A DNA stretch of 64,000 nt, taken from CAVWCQ01 sp963753545. Lineage in GTDB: Bacteria > Chloroflexota > Anaerolineae > Aggregatilineales > Aggregatilineaceae. The position numbers and the translations under genes were made by a program. Shown here piece by piece: positions 9,735-19,189 of the stretch. Location: positions 682,001 to 746,000 of the forward strand of contig CAVWCQ010000008.1 of assembly GCA_963753545.1 (NCBI GenBank), in the 5' to 3' direction. Under the pieces are notes generated by a model that was not told the DNA's origin, did not search any database, and saw only the letters and a list, made by a program, of their open reading frames with translations. The first letter of the stretch is position 1, and each line of letters opens with the position of its first letter.

Positions 9735-9898
9735 GCGTCAAGATTAGAATATAGTCGTTGTGGGTAGCGTGCGCAGGCCCTCATCCCCTGCCCCTTCCCC
9801 CACGTAAAAATAACGGGGGGAAGGGGAAAACGATTTAGAAAAGAGCGTTCCTTTGCTTAAGTTGACACGAATTGGGCGCGGCAAGCGCGCCCCTACGG
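9735..9898. repeat. Composite ~160-bp repeat, diverged copy
   Basis: Contains CGTTGTGGGTAGCG, a CCCCTTCCCCC...GGGGGAAGGGG hairpin, then TAAGTTGACACGAATTGGGC and GCGGCAAGCGCGCCCCTAC. The same order occurs in the better conserved copies at 38269, 47576 and 52542. The spacer 9576-10121 has this repeat, another GCGGCTTAGCGGC...CGCACGCAAAGCAGCGCCC hairpin near 9660-9732, and no gene. Confidence 0.6.
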
Positions 9899-10121
9899 AT
9901 TGGGGAGGTCGGGGGTCATTTCGGGGGCGGGATAAGGGGCGGTTGTGCAAAATGACAGGCAGGACAAGCAAGTAATCTGCAACTATCTTGCCGTATCTCC
10001 GCAATGCGGAATTTTCACAGGGAAACAGGCTGTCCTCAATACTATGGACGAGGAGGTAAAAGACGATCTACAATAAGCTAAATCGGGACAAAGAAGGTCA
10101 TACATTTCGGGGGAATAAGCG

Positions 10122-10511
10122 ATGGTTGGCTCACTGCGCCTGCTGCTCGTCGATGATCATGACTATGTCCTTCTCTCCCTGGCAACGGGCCTGGAAGCCT
10201 ATGAGGGCGTGTGTGTGGTGGGTACTGCCACCAGCCCCAAGGAAGCCATTACGCTCTGTTTGCAGCTCAACCCCAGCGTTGTTGTCACCGATTTGATGAT
10301 GGAAGGCGAAGATCAGGGCCTTGAAGTCGTTCGCGAAATCCAGGCGTCCTGCCCAACTGTCCCCGTCATTATGTTGACCGCCTTTGGCAACGCCGATAAC
10401 CGGGAACGAGCATTAGCGGCGGGCGCGGCGGAATTTCTCGATAAAACGGACCTGTCTCTGGAACGTTTGATGACTACTGTGCGAAAAGTCACAGGGGCAG
10501 GGACGGTGTAG
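10122..10511 (+). CDS. Single-domain response regulator receiver
   Basis: 129 residues forming one CheY-like receiver domain. The acidic pair is DD in LLLVDDHDY (about residues 11-12), the phospho-acceptor Asp is in VVVTDLMM (about 59), the conserved Thr is in VIMLTAFG, and the Lys is in FLDKTD (about 108). There is no output domain, so it must signal by protein contact or act as a phosphate shuttle. GGGGGAATAAGCG precedes the ATG. No histidine kinase is adjacent; the nearest kinase in the window is at 53204. It stands alone between repeats. Confidence 0.9.
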   Translation: MVGSLRLLLVDDHDYVLLSLATGLEAYEGVCVVGTATSPKEAITLCLQLNPSVVVTDLMMEGEDQGLEVVREIQASCPTVPVIMLTAFGNADNRERALAAGAAEFLDKTDLSLERLMTTVRKVTGAGTV

Positions 10512-10512
10512 A

Positions 10513-10583
10513 ATTACCTCACCCCGGCTACCTCACCCCGCCCACCTCACCCCCAACCCCTCTCCAATCAAGTTGGAGAGGGG
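10513..10583. repeat. Palindromic element copy
   Basis: Two partial CCTCACCCCG leads, then CCCCTCTCCAATC...GTTGGAGAGGGG hairpin. Lies directly after the receiver gene and may serve as its terminator. Followed by a GGGCGCAGCAGC...GCAACGCCC hairpin to 10646. Confidence 0.65.
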
Positions 10584-10643
10584 CAGAAATTTTGGGCGCA
10601 GCAGCTTAGCGGCGGCTTCGCACGCCGCACGCAAAGCAACGCC

Positions 10644-11565
10644 CTAGGGTTGATCTTTGAGGGTTTCGGAGCGCGGATCAAGCAGGACAATCAGCCCGAT
10701 AGCGCCCATGTTGCTAAAGAGCAGCGGGGCGAGCACGGGCGCGCCGCGTACAAAGCGCTCCGCCACGACCTGCCCACGCGACGTCAGATCGTCCTGGACA
10801 TGGAGCAGCGCCCCGACCATCCCCACCAGGATCAGCAGCAGCATGGTCGCCGTGTAGATCGTCAGGTCGGAACGGCTGGGGTGGCGGATCGATCCCAGGC
10901 TGATAGCAACCAGCGTGCCAAAAACGCCCGCCGTCGTGGGAATCCACAGCCAGGGATTTTCAAAGTTGGTGCGGGCATGATCGAGTACGCTGCTGATCAC
11001 CGTCGCCAGGATGCCCAACCCGACCATCATGAAGTAGGCCCGCGTTTTGCTGAGCGGCAGGCTGATGGTTCGCCCACCGAACAGGCGCAGCCGTCCACTG
11101 TCGGGCGGATATTCGACCCAGGCCGCGCTGATTCCCAACACGCCGACCAGAGCGAACATCAGCGGGCCGAGGATGGGCGGACCCCAGACAAGCAGGCGGA
11201 CAGTCAGTTCTTCACCGCTGGGCGCATCGGGCAGGGCGGCCCGTATCAGATGGAAGTATGCCCCCAGCAGCCCGACAGCGATGCTGGCTAAGAGGACGAG
11301 AGTTGCCATGATGGTTGCCATCGGCCGCTGTTTGAGCGCGATCAGTCCGGCCAGCAGCAGCAGCATGCCTGCGATGGGTCCGAAGATGATCGGAATCCAC
11401 TCGTTGGGGCGCGATCGTGCCGCTGATGTTATGCGCCACGAAGATGTCAACCGCCAGCAAAAATTCATTGACAGCCACCATCAGCAGCATCGCCTGATCG
11501 CGTGAGAGGGGAATGCGGATGCGCCGCACAACCGGGGCGACCGTTGCCAGGTGGTACATCGTCAC
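10644..11565 (-). CDS. Multi-pass membrane protein paired with the octaheme cytochrome (frameshifted)
   Basis: The ATG is at 11565 and overlaps the end of the cytochrome gene (stop at 11562) by four bases, so the two are coupled. The first frame covers 11565 to about 11412; the second continues to 10644. The join is at a CCCC run near 11408, where one extra C separates HNISGTIAP from NEWIPIIFG. The product of about 306 residues has seven or so membrane helices. Several His residues lie in or near helices (IFVAHNIS, LLGAYFHLI, SVLDHART, GALLHVQDD), as would suit heme b or quinone sites, but that is inference. No family is recognised. Its probable job is to anchor the cytochrome and pass electrons to or from the quinone pool. 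Confidence 0.7.
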
Positions 11566-13025
11566 GGCTCCGCCGTCGCGGCTGGCGCAACTTCCGTCGC
11601 GGCAGCTTCTTCTGTCGCAGCGGGTGCGGCTTCGGCTGTTGCCTCAGGCGCGGCTTCCTCGGTGGGTGCGCCGACGATCACCGCATCAGGAACGCCGCCG
11701 TCCAGCACGCGGTCATTGTCGGAAACATTTTCTCCGGCGAGCTTGGCGTTGACCATCTCCTGAAGCTCTTCCAGATCGCTCACCATCTCATACGCGCCGT
11801 GCCACTGCGTATAGTCCGGGCCCTGCATCCACGCGCCGAACTTGGCCGTGCGGCCCCAGTGGTGCCACAGTTCGAAGTAGGTGAAGTCGATCGGCTCGTC
11901 AAACGGCGTCTTGGTCATCAAACCCTGTTCGCGCAGCGGGGCCACCATGTCGTTACTCTCGGCTACCCAGCTGTTGATCGTCTCGACCAGCGTGTCGGCG
12001 TCGGTATAGAAGTCGTCGATGAAGTTCTCGTTGTGGCATTCCAGGCAGACAGTCTGCATGCGCACCATGTTATCCTGCCAGGCCGGGCGGCGCTCGCTGA
12101 TCGGCTGGAACAGGTACCAGGTCAGGCGGTCGCCCACATCGTGGGTGGTGCCCGTGCCGCCAAAGCCGCTCATATGGCAGATGGCGCAGGTCGGCGCCGG
12201 AGAAGTCGTTGACGGTCAGCGTGCCCGGCTCGGCGTCCCAGTTCCAGTTACCTGTTCCGGTCATGTAGGCGATGCCGTGCGGCGATTCCTGGTAGATTTC
12301 CCACTGCGGATGGTCCGGGCCGATGTGGCAGGCGTTGCAGGTTTCGGGCTTGCGGGCCTGTTCCAGGCTGAACTCGTGGCGCAGGTGGCACTTCTGGCAC
12401 TGGCCGACCGAGCCATCTTCGCGCGGGCAGGCCGATGTTGTGGCAGGTTTCGCAGGCGAAACGGGTCACGCCGGGCCCTTCGATGGCAAACAGGGCGTTG
12501 CGCATCTCGTTCGGTTTGACCGCGCCTTCGGGGATGGCGTCGTAGGCAGTACGCTGGTCGGCGGTCAGCCCTTCCAGGCCGACCATCGCCACATAGGCCG
12601 GGATCGAGTGGCGGCTCTGGTTGAACTGGCGGACTTCCGCCTGGTGGCAGGTTTCGCACATGGCCGGAGTGGGCGAGTTGAGGACATAGGTGCCCTCGTG
12701 CTCGACCGCGCCGGGATAGTCTGCATCGACTTCGTGGCAGTCGTCGCATTTGACTTCGGCGGCGGCCATCGTGCTGTGGCCGTACTGCTGCAACGATGCC
12801 GGGCGTGGTGCGGCGGTGGCAGACCACGCACTCATCCTTGCTTTCGGCCAGAGCGTCTACTTGTTTTTCTTCTTTGGTCCCCTCGTTATCACCGACGGCC
12901 TGGATCACCAAAATCAGTCCAAGGACGACGATCACGCCGATCAGCCCAATCAGTAGGACGCGGGCGGAAGACCACCAGCTTCGATCAGGGGGTTGTTCGG
13001 CCATAAAAACTCCTCTCTTTCTCAA
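11562..13025 (-). CDS. Octaheme cytochrome c of the hydroxylamine oxidoreductase (HAO) family (frameshifted)
   Basis: Eight CxxCH heme sites are seen: CVVCH 12816-12830, CDDCH 12734-12748, CETCH 12644-12658, CETCH 12440-12454, CQKCH 12385-12399, CNACH 12325-12339, CAICH 12174-12188 and CLECH 12033-12047. An N-terminal membrane anchor (ARVLLIGLIGVIVVLGLILVI) precedes heme 1. HAO-family marks include CHIGPDHPQWEIYQESPHG after heme 6, and FELWHHWGRTAKFGAWMQGPDY then WHGAYEM near the end. The C-terminus is a Thr/Ala/Glu-rich tail. Three one-base shifts interrupt it: near 12790 (GTTGCAG), near 12427 and near 12193. Known relatives oxidise hydroxylamine or hydrazine, or reduce nitrite; direction here is unknown. 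Start is ATG 13025 or the in-frame ATG at 13004 (MAEQPPDRSWW), the latter having AGAGAGGAG upstream. Confidence 0.85.
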
Positions 13026-13178
13026 CAGTAACTTGCAGCAGCGGGTAAGTATAAGGGGCAGAACTCCCCCGTATTATGGACTGTACAGGGGGCAATCGCA
13101 AATGGCGAGTGGTTTAAATATGAACGAAACAAAAGCGGACTATAATTAGTCCCATCTCACCAAAAAGGAAAGGATTCT

Positions 13179-14600
13179 ATGGAATTATTACAGGTTAAAA
13201 ACGATCAGATTGTCAAGACGAGCGGCCAGCCCGTGCACCTGCGGGGCACCTGCGTTGGCGGGTGGATGAATATGGAGGATTTCATCAACGGCTTCCCAGG
13301 GGCCGAGCATACGCTGCGCGCAGTGTTTGCTGAAGAATTGGGACCCGGCAAAGCTACGTTTTTCTTCGACCGGCTGCTGGATTACTTTTTGTCGGAAGAC
13401 GATATCGCCTTCATGAAACAATGCGGGGCAACGGTTGTGCGACTGCCGGTGAATTATCGCCATTTTGAGCGCGATGACTGCCCGTTTGAGTATCTTGAAG
13501 AAGGGTTTAAGCGGCTCGACCAGATGCTGAACTGGTGCGAGCAGCACGGCCTGTATGCCATCATCGATCTGCATGCCGTGCAGGGCTGGCAGAACACGGA
13601 CTGGCACAGCGACAACGCCAGCCGCCATACCCTGTTCTGGTCCACAAAGCAGTCACAGGATCGCTTTGTGGCGTTATGGGAAGTGTTCGCTCGACGGTAC
13701 AAGGGGAACACGACGATTGCCGGGTACAACGTGATGAATGAACCGGCATCACTCCGCTTATTCCGGCCGTTTTAACGATAAAGGTCAGCCGAAATGGGAT
13801 GTGATCAATGCGGTGTACCACCGGGTCGTCGCGGCTATTCGGGCTATCGATCCGGACCATATCATTTTCCTGGAAGGCGATAATTATGCATCGCGCTTCA
13901 GCGGCCTTGACGCCCCGTTTGCGCCGAATCTGGTTTACAGCAGCCACAACTATAATATGGCGGGATTTGGCCCTGGCCCTTATCCGGGAGTGATACGCGG
14001 CGAGTATTGGGATCGTGCAGTGCAGGAAGAGCGGCTCCTCAAGCATGAAGGAATCAAGTTCGCGCGGGAGCACAAGGTTCCGCTCTGGATCGGAGAATTC
14101 GGCTCCCCGTACAACGGCGGAGCCGCAGAGATTCCGGATCGCCTGCATGCGCTGGATGATTACCTGGAGATCTTTAACGAACAGGGCCTCCACTGGACGA
14201 CCTGGACCTATAAGGATGTCGGCGTGATGGGCTGGGTGCAGCTTGATCCGGAGTCTGAATACATGCAGGTCATTGCCCCCTTGTTAGAGGCCAAAATCAA
14301 GCTCAACACCGATTTTTGGATGGGTTGGATGCCGGATAATCACGCGAAACAGTTGGTGCGCGCGCTGGCTGGCTACGCCGTTGAGACGATTGCCGATCCC
14401 ACCCTTAACGTGAATGACATCAGCAAATATATGATGCAGTCCGTCATGTCGGGCTTCCTCGGCGGCTTGTTGCAGCGGCCTTTTGCGCGCTTATTAAGGA
14501 TAAAAGCGAAACGGATATCGACCGCATTTTGAGTTCGTTTGCGTTTAAAAACTGCCGCCGTTTTGATGGGCTGGTGAACATCCTGACGGAGCGGATGTAG
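13179..14600 (+). CDS. Glycoside hydrolase family 5 protein (frameshifted)
   Basis: Endoglucanase or exo-glucanase-like TIM-barrel enzyme. The N-terminus has HLRGTCVGGWMNMEDFING, typical of the group. The acid/base Glu is in YNVMNEP (about residue 187) and the nucleophile Glu in LWIGEFGSPY (about 308). Frame one is 13179 to about 13750, frame two about 13750-14480, frame three to the TAG at 14600 (CALIKDKSETDIDRILSSF... NILTERM). The first break equals one extra base near 13755; the second, at CAGCGGCC near 14477, equals one lost base. There is no signal peptide, so it appears to be cytosolic, acting on imported sugars or glycosides. TATAAT at 13141-13146 is a likely -10 box. Substrate cannot be fixed. 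Confidence 0.82.
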
Positions 14601-14602
14601 AG

Positions 14603-14655
14603 CACCTCACCCCGGCTGAACTGCCCCTCTTCAATCAAGTTGGAGGGAGGGGGCT
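14603..14655. repeat. Palindromic element overlapping the cyclase gene end
   Basis: CACCTCACCCCGGCTGAAC followed by CCCCTCTTCAATC...GTTGGAGGGAGGGG. It lies between the convergent GH5 and cyclase genes and the last codons of the cyclase frame (from 14635) fall inside it. Confidence 0.65.
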
Positions 14656-16767
14656 GAGGGGCGGCGGCGAAGAACCCACCAAAGCAGACCCGCGCCGAGG
14701 GCGGATAATCCAGCGGCAAGCGGCAGACGCGACGATTGGTGAGGCGGCTGCGCAGGCAGAGACCACGGCGGGTGCAGATACAGGCTGGTCACCGCGGGCA
14801 GGTTCGCCCTCGCTGCGCAGTTCGAAAATATCGACGGGGTCGGCCTTGCCCTTCAAGAGCAGGCGATGCACGGCGTAGGGATAGGCGCGGCCTTTGATCA
14901 GATTGTAGGTACGGCGACCGATATAACAGGAGCCGCCGGGCGCGACCCCGCACAGCCGCGAGGCAGTATTCACCGTGTCACCTATCGGCGTGTATTCGAG
15001 CCGCCGCTGGGAGCCGATGTTGCCAACGACGACCGGGCCGGTATTGATGCCGATGCCAAACTGGACGGGAGTCGCGAAATGGCGTTCGCGGTTCAGGCGG
15101 TGTACGGCTTCCAACATCTCCAGCCCGGCGCGAACAGCAGAGTAAGCATGATCGTGCTGGTGGTAGGGCGCGTTCCAGAAGGCCATGATGTTATCGCCAA
15201 TATACTTGTTGATCGCGCCGCCGTGCCGCATAACGATGCTGCTCATTTCTTCCAGAAATACGTTGAGCAGTTCGACCACTTTCGCCGGGGGCAGTCCTTC
15301 GGAAAGGGGCGTAAAGCCGCGAATATCGGCAAAAAGCACGGTGATCTCGCGCTCCTCGCCGCCCAGTTCCAGCTTGCCCTGATCGAACACTTCCACGATC
15401 TTCTGGGCGATCTCCGGCGAGACGTAGCGGCTGAACAGGTCGTTGATCTGGCTGCGCCGCCGTTCCTCAAAGGTGTAGTTAAATACTTCCACGCCGATCA
15501 ACGTAAAGACGAGAGCAAATGACGGAAAGAGCAGTTCCACGATCTGGCCGCGCACCATAAAAGCCGCTGACGCCCAGAAAAAATAGGCCAGATAGGCGAG
15601 CAGGGTGAGGGGCATGGCGACATACCAGCGCAAAAACGGCAGCAGCACTCCGGCTCCGACCGCGATCAGGAAGGTGATCAGCATTTTGGCGCGGAGCGGC
15701 TGCTCACGCAGGGGAAACGACGTGCGCCCCTGGTAGAGCGGAATCTTGAACAGGCCCAGATTCAGCTTCCAATCCACATTCGACTGGAATTTCGGCAGCG
15801 ACTGGAAGATTGTCTCGATGGTGTTGGCGTAAATCTCGATCCCGTAGGTTTCTTCCCCGGTGGCGAGATTCGGCGTGGGGAAGTTATCGGGCAGGCCCGC
15901 CGCGTCCAACACGCCGATCAGGACGATCTGATCCTTAAAGGCATCCGGCGAAACCTTGCCATCCACTACATCGACCAGCGAATAGACGGGGAAAGTTCCC
16001 GGCTCATTGGGGTGCGATGGCGATCCGAAATAGTAAATCAGCATCTCACTGTGATCGTTGGTGTAGAGCGTCCGCCCGGCGAGGCTGACCAACTCTTTGT
16101 CAATTTCGTAGGCGTCCGGCGGCAGGCGCAGATATTCCATGCAGGCGGCAAGCGACAGGGCCGGAATCTGCTGATCGCCTTCCTGGACAAAGAGCGGGAC
16201 GCGCCGCACAAAATTATCATCGTCCGGCACCACATTGGCATGGCCCAACGCGCGCGAGGCGAATTTGAGATCGGCGGTGGGATGGATGTATTCCAGGTAG
16301 GTGAGCAGGTGGCTGGATGCGGTAGTCGTGGCTACCGTCGCTGTCGCCTCGCGGATGCCGAGCACGGGTTGGATCACGTTGCGCGCGCCGCGCATCGTTT
16401 CTGCCAGGGCCGCATCGCTGGCGGTCGGATCGGCAAAGAGGATGTCGAAGACGATCACGCGCGCCCCGGCGGCGTCGAGAACGCGAATCAGATCGGCATA
16501 AACCTGGCGATCCCAGTCTACGGTCGAACGCCCATAGCGTTCCAGGCTGGGGTCATCGATGGCGACGATGGTCACGATGCCGCGTGTCGGGCGGGGGCGG
16601 TAGAGCGAATCGGAGAGGCGGGCGCGGATATCGCCAAACATACCTATGTTGAGCGCCTCAATCGCCAGCACACCGACGATCAGCCCGACGACGAGGCCGC
16701 CTGTCACGCGGCGCAGGGGGCGGGTGGTTGTCAGAAACAGGCGGGTGAGGTGATGTCGGCGGCGCAT
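14635..16767 (-). CDS. CHASE2-domain class III adenylate/guanylate cyclase
   Basis: Membrane receptor that makes a cyclic nucleotide. Order: one membrane helix near residue 20-40 (VTGGLVVGLIVGVLAIEAL), an extracellular CHASE2 sensor domain (about 45-340, with IVTIVAIDDPSLERYGRSTVDWDRQVYA-type start), three membrane helices (about 355-430), and a catalytic domain (about 465-650). Catalytic marks: ITVLFADIRGFTPLSE (metal Asp), NKYIGDNIMAFW (second metal Asp) and GDTVNTASRL. The final ~35 residues are low-complexity and run into a palindromic repeat, so the true end may be earlier or be altered by a frameshift near 14700. CHASE2 ligands are unknown. Confidence 0.9.
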   Translation of the reverse strand: MRRRHHLTRLFLTTTRPLRRVTGGLVVGLIVGVLAIEALNIGMFGDIRARLSDSLYRPRPTRGIVTIVAIDDPSLERYGRSTVDWDRQVYADLIRVLDAAGARVIVFDILFADPTASDAALAETMRGARNVIQPVLGIREATATVATTTASSHLLTYLEYIHPTADLKFASRALGHANVVPDDDNFVRRVPLFVQEGDQQIPALSLAACMEYLRLPPDAYEIDKELVSLAGRTLYTNDHSEMLIYYFGSPSHPNEPGTFPVYSLVDVVDGKVSPDAFKDQIVLIGVLDAAGLPDNFPTPNLATGEETYGIEIYANTIETIFQSLPKFQSNVDWKLNLGLFKIPLYQGRTSFPLREQPLRAKMLITFLIAVGAGVLLPFLRWYVAMPLTLLAYLAYFFWASAAFMVRGQIVELLFPSFALVFTLIGVEVFNYTFEERRRSQINDLFSRYVSPEIAQKIVEVFDQGKLELGGEEREITVLFADIRGFTPLSEGLPPAKVVELLNVFLEEMSSIVMRHGGAINKYIGDNIMAFWNAPYHQHDHAYSAVRAGLEMLEAVHRLNRERHFATPVQFGIGINTGPVVVGNIGSQRRLEYTPIGDTVNTASRLCGVAPGGSCYIGRRTYNLIKGRAYPYAVHRLLLKGKADPVDIFELRSEGEPARGDQPVSAPAVVSACAAASPIVASAACRWIIRPRRGSALVGSSPPPLSPLPPT

Positions 16768-16789
16768 GGCGGCTCCCGTGTAAAGCGAA

Positions 16790-16950
16790 AAAGATAACTC
16801 ACCGCAAAGGACGCAAAGAAAAGTAGATAAGTAAAAAGAGAAAAAGATAGTTTTACCGCGGAGAGCGCGGAGAACGCAGAGAAAAGATTAAGTAAGCAGA
16901 GAAAAAAAACAGTTTAAACAAAAAGGGCACAAGGAAAAGAAAGGTAAAAA
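16790..16950. repeat. ACCGCAAAGAGCGCAAAG-type purine-rich repeats
   Basis: Several irregular copies of (T)CACCGC(A/G)GAGAGCGC(A/G)GAGAACGCAGAGAAAAG. Similar blocks are at about 3370, 3530, 23290-23370, 27195-27230, 44998-45070 and 45258-45300. They occur only between genes. The rest of this spacer to 17053 holds no gene. Confidence 0.65.
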
Positions 16951-17053
16951 ACATTATAGCGGGGAATGGAATTTTGCACTGGAAGGGGCATTGGGATTTT
17001 GCCCTGATATATTATGACTATTGTAAACATAAGTCCTAAAAGAGGGGGGCCTT

Positions 17054-17656
17054 ATGGATAATCTACCAACTGGTTGTACGATAGTCGCTTTATCAGGAGC
17101 TTTATTGATAGCATCTCTGATTTGCGCCAGCGGAGTCGGAACAACCATTCCAGAGTACCAGAGCCACGAGGAAGCGGTGAGGTCGAGTGCAGCCACCACC
17201 TGCACCATTCTGCCGCGCCGAGATAACATTCCCTACTATGTCGGGCCGGGCGAAAACCGCACTATGCTCGGCTATTTGCCTAAAAATACACTCATCGCCG
17301 TCGTCGGTAAGGCGCAGGCTGCGGATGGGTCGTTGTGGTGGCTCATCCTCCACATGTTCCACTCCGATCCAACCTGGGTTGCTGACAAAGATGTCGATGC
17401 ATATGGGGCGTGCGGTGAGATAGGTGTGATGCCAACGCCAGAACTGATTCTTCTTCCGCCGACTGCGACGGCAACCAATACGGCAGAGCCGCCACCCCCT
17501 CCCGATAGCCAGAACAGCAATATTCAAGCCGCACCTATTGAGGCTCCAACGGCCACGCTCACGCCATACCCATGCGATCCCTGGCCGCAGTGTGCCGAAG
17601 CAACAGCAGAGCCAACCCAGCCGCCGCCTGATGCGACACAACCCGTTACGGGGTAG
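17054..17656 (+). CDS. Membrane-anchored protein with SH3-like domain and Pro/Thr tail
   Basis: 200 residues. A hydrophobic N-terminal segment (IVALSGALLIASLICASG) is a signal anchor. Residues ~50-120 (CTILPRRDNIPYYVGPGENRTMLGYL, then WWLILHMFHSDPTWVADKDVDAYGAC) follow the pattern of bacterial SH3-like domains that often bind cell wall peptides: a CN-x-R-x-GP type start and a WV end. The remaining third is a Thr/Pro/Ala-rich linker with few fixed residues. GGGGGGCCTT precedes the ATG. It is convergent with the next gene and shares the hairpin at 17680. Function is inferred only from the fold. Confidence 0.65.
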   Translation: MDNLPTGCTIVALSGALLIASLICASGVGTTIPEYQSHEEAVRSSAATTCTILPRRDNIPYYVGPGENRTMLGYLPKNTLIAVVGKAQAADGSLWWLILHMFHSDPTWVADKDVDAYGACGEIGVMPTPELILLPPTATATNTAEPPPPPDSQNSNIQAAPIEAPTATLTPYPCDPWPQCAEATAEPTQPPPDATQPVTG

Positions 17657-17679
17657 GCAATAAGACAATAGTCCAAACG

Positions 17680-17706
17680 AAAAGGGCGGGTTTGTTAACC
17701 CGCCCC
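17680..17706 (-). terminator. Terminator hairpin between convergent genes
   Basis: GGGCGGG, 8-base loop, CCCGCCC. On the minus strand it is followed by TTTT, serving the gene at 17734; the plus side lacks a good T run. Confidence 0.7.
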
Positions 17707-17733
17707 AGTGTTTCCTAGCCAGCGCGAAATTGC

Positions 17734-18658
17734 TTAGGCCACCGTGTCCTTGACATCTTCCCAGGCGCGGCGAACCGCATCCTTGAACTGATCCCAGGTG
17801 CCCTTGTTGGTGTTTTCCCAATGGCGGCGGGCCTCTGGTTCCAGGTCGTTCCAGGTTGATACATCACGATAGCGTTCGTGGCGGGCCAGATTGTAGCCGT
17901 AGCGATAGGCTGGTTCGAACTGGTTGTAGGTGTACCCGCTGGTCGCGTAGTTGTTTTTGTAGTCTGTCTCGAAACGCGACCGATAGTTGTTTTCCCACTC
18001 GGCATCCAGATCGGTAGTACCCTGCTTCACGTTCTGATAGCGGTTAGTGTAGTCGGTTGAATAGTCGCGGAAACGCTGACGATCCGCCGCGATTTCTTCT
18101 TCGGTGTAGGGCTGAGCTTCGGCATTGTAACCGGACCAGCCCGCTTCGCGGTAGAACGAGGCACGACGATCCATGTCGATAGGGCTGTGACGGTTCAGAA
18201 TATCGCGGGCTTTCACTTCCATATTGTCGTCAACCGTGGCACTGACCAGGGCATTGCCCCGGCGAATGCTCTCGGCATAAATTCCGCTCTGATCCGGCGA
18301 GACGCCAAAATCGACCAGGGCTGCCGTAATGCCCCCGGTTGCTGCCCCGGCAACGGCTCCGACGCCGCCGCCGAGCAGGGCCGAGGCAATAGGGCCAGCG
18401 GCCAGCGCGGGACCAATACCCGGGATGACAGCGACGCCCAGGCCCACGAGGGCACCAACAATCGCGCCAAAACCAGCGCCTTCACTGCCTGTTACATCTT
18501 CCGAATTCGCGATTCTGGATCGCCCTGGCATAGTCGCCGCGCGCATCCTGCGAGACGATACTGATCTTCTCGCGGTCAATTCCGGCGTCAACCGGATCTT
18601 CTACAGCACGCCGGGCGGTTTCAAAGTTATCGTAGAGTACGACAAGTGTCCGCGTCAT
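17734..18658 (-). CDS. General-stress-protein-17M-like domain protein with glycine zipper (frameshifted)
   Basis: The true start is ATG 18658 after AGGAGGAATTC. The first frame encodes TRTLVVLYDNFETARRAVED and DREKISIVSQDARGDYARA, the pattern of the heat-induced stress protein YflT/GSP17M domain. One extra T at GAATTCGG near 18511 breaks the frame; it then continues (SEDVTGSEGAGFGAIVG) to 17734. The middle (about 55-105) is a glycine-zipper-like hydrophobic stretch with GALVGLGVAVIPGIGPALAAG. A second short GSP17M-like piece (GVSPDQSGIYAESIRRGNALVSATV) follows, then a Tyr/Asn/Arg-rich hydrophilic region with repeated YxxxY and FEPAYRYGYNLA, which resembles desiccation/stress proteins. Cellular role is probably stress related. 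Confidence 0.75.
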
Positions 18659-18767
18659 GAATTCCTCCTATGGAAAAGGTGCTTCTTTTTAAAGATAGCG
18701 AAAAAGAAGCAATAGAAGGAGAGCCATCAGACCCAATTTGAAGGGGGCCACTCGTCCTAGTTCAAAC

Positions 18768-18797
18768 AAAAAAGGCCGCCCGTGCAGGCAGCCTTTC
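18768..18797 (-). terminator. Terminator after the DUF35 gene
   Basis: On the minus strand AGGCTGCC, short loop, GGGCGGCCT, followed by six T. Lies 20 bases after the stop at 18818. Confidence 0.75.
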
Positions 18798-18817
18798 TGA
18801 TCGTAAACCGATTTGCT

Positions 18818-19183
18818 CTATGGTCGGAGCAGGGGCCGGAATTTGGGCCCGTAAATGATAATGCCGCGTTCGCCATCGGTGCGCAGCTTGCGCACAACCA
18901 TCTCAACCTGTGTGCCAATCTCAACCGGGCCGTCTACATCGGTCAGTTGGGCGGTGACGATTGGCCCTTCGTCCAGCTTGATCAGGGCCAGCATGTACGG
19001 CGCGAACGGTTCAAAGTCCTCCGCCGGAGCGGTGATCGTCGTAAAGCTGTAGACCGTTCCCTTGCCGGACAGCGGGACTAACTCGACGTCGCCCCCGCCA
19101 TCAAGCGGCTGGGCGCGCCGGAACTGATCCCAATAGGCCATCTGGTGCTGGATATGCTGCTGGTATGCGCCCGGAGTTTCCAT
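18818..19183 (-). CDS. DUF35-type OB-fold protein
   Basis: 121 residues. From about residue 37 (LVPLSGKGTVYSFTTI, APYMLALIKLDEGPIVTAQLTDVD, IGTQVEMVVRKLRTDGERGIIIYGPKFRPLL) it matches the OB-fold half of DUF35/ChsH2-like proteins, which bind acyl-CoA and assist thiolases or HMG-CoA synthases. In the usual family the OB-fold is preceded by a rubredoxin-like zinc ribbon in the same chain; here that part appears in the adjacent small gene (19190), in the same frame and separated only by a stop codon. The ATG at 19183 has no clear ribosome site. No thiolase neighbour is present, so the partner is unknown. Confidence 0.75.
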   Translation of the reverse strand: METPGAYQQHIQHQMAYWDQFRRAQPLDGGGDVELVPLSGKGTVYSFTTITAPAEDFEPFAPYMLALIKLDEGPIVTAQLTDVDGPVEIGTQVEMVVRKLRTDGERGIIIYGPKFRPLLRP

Positions 19184-19189
19184 ACGTTT

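Noticed and set aside
11502..12212. Plus-strand frame of 236 codons opposite the octaheme cytochrome
   Set aside because: The heme motifs, HAO marks and coupling are on the minus strand; the plus frame is Arg/Gly-rich shadow.
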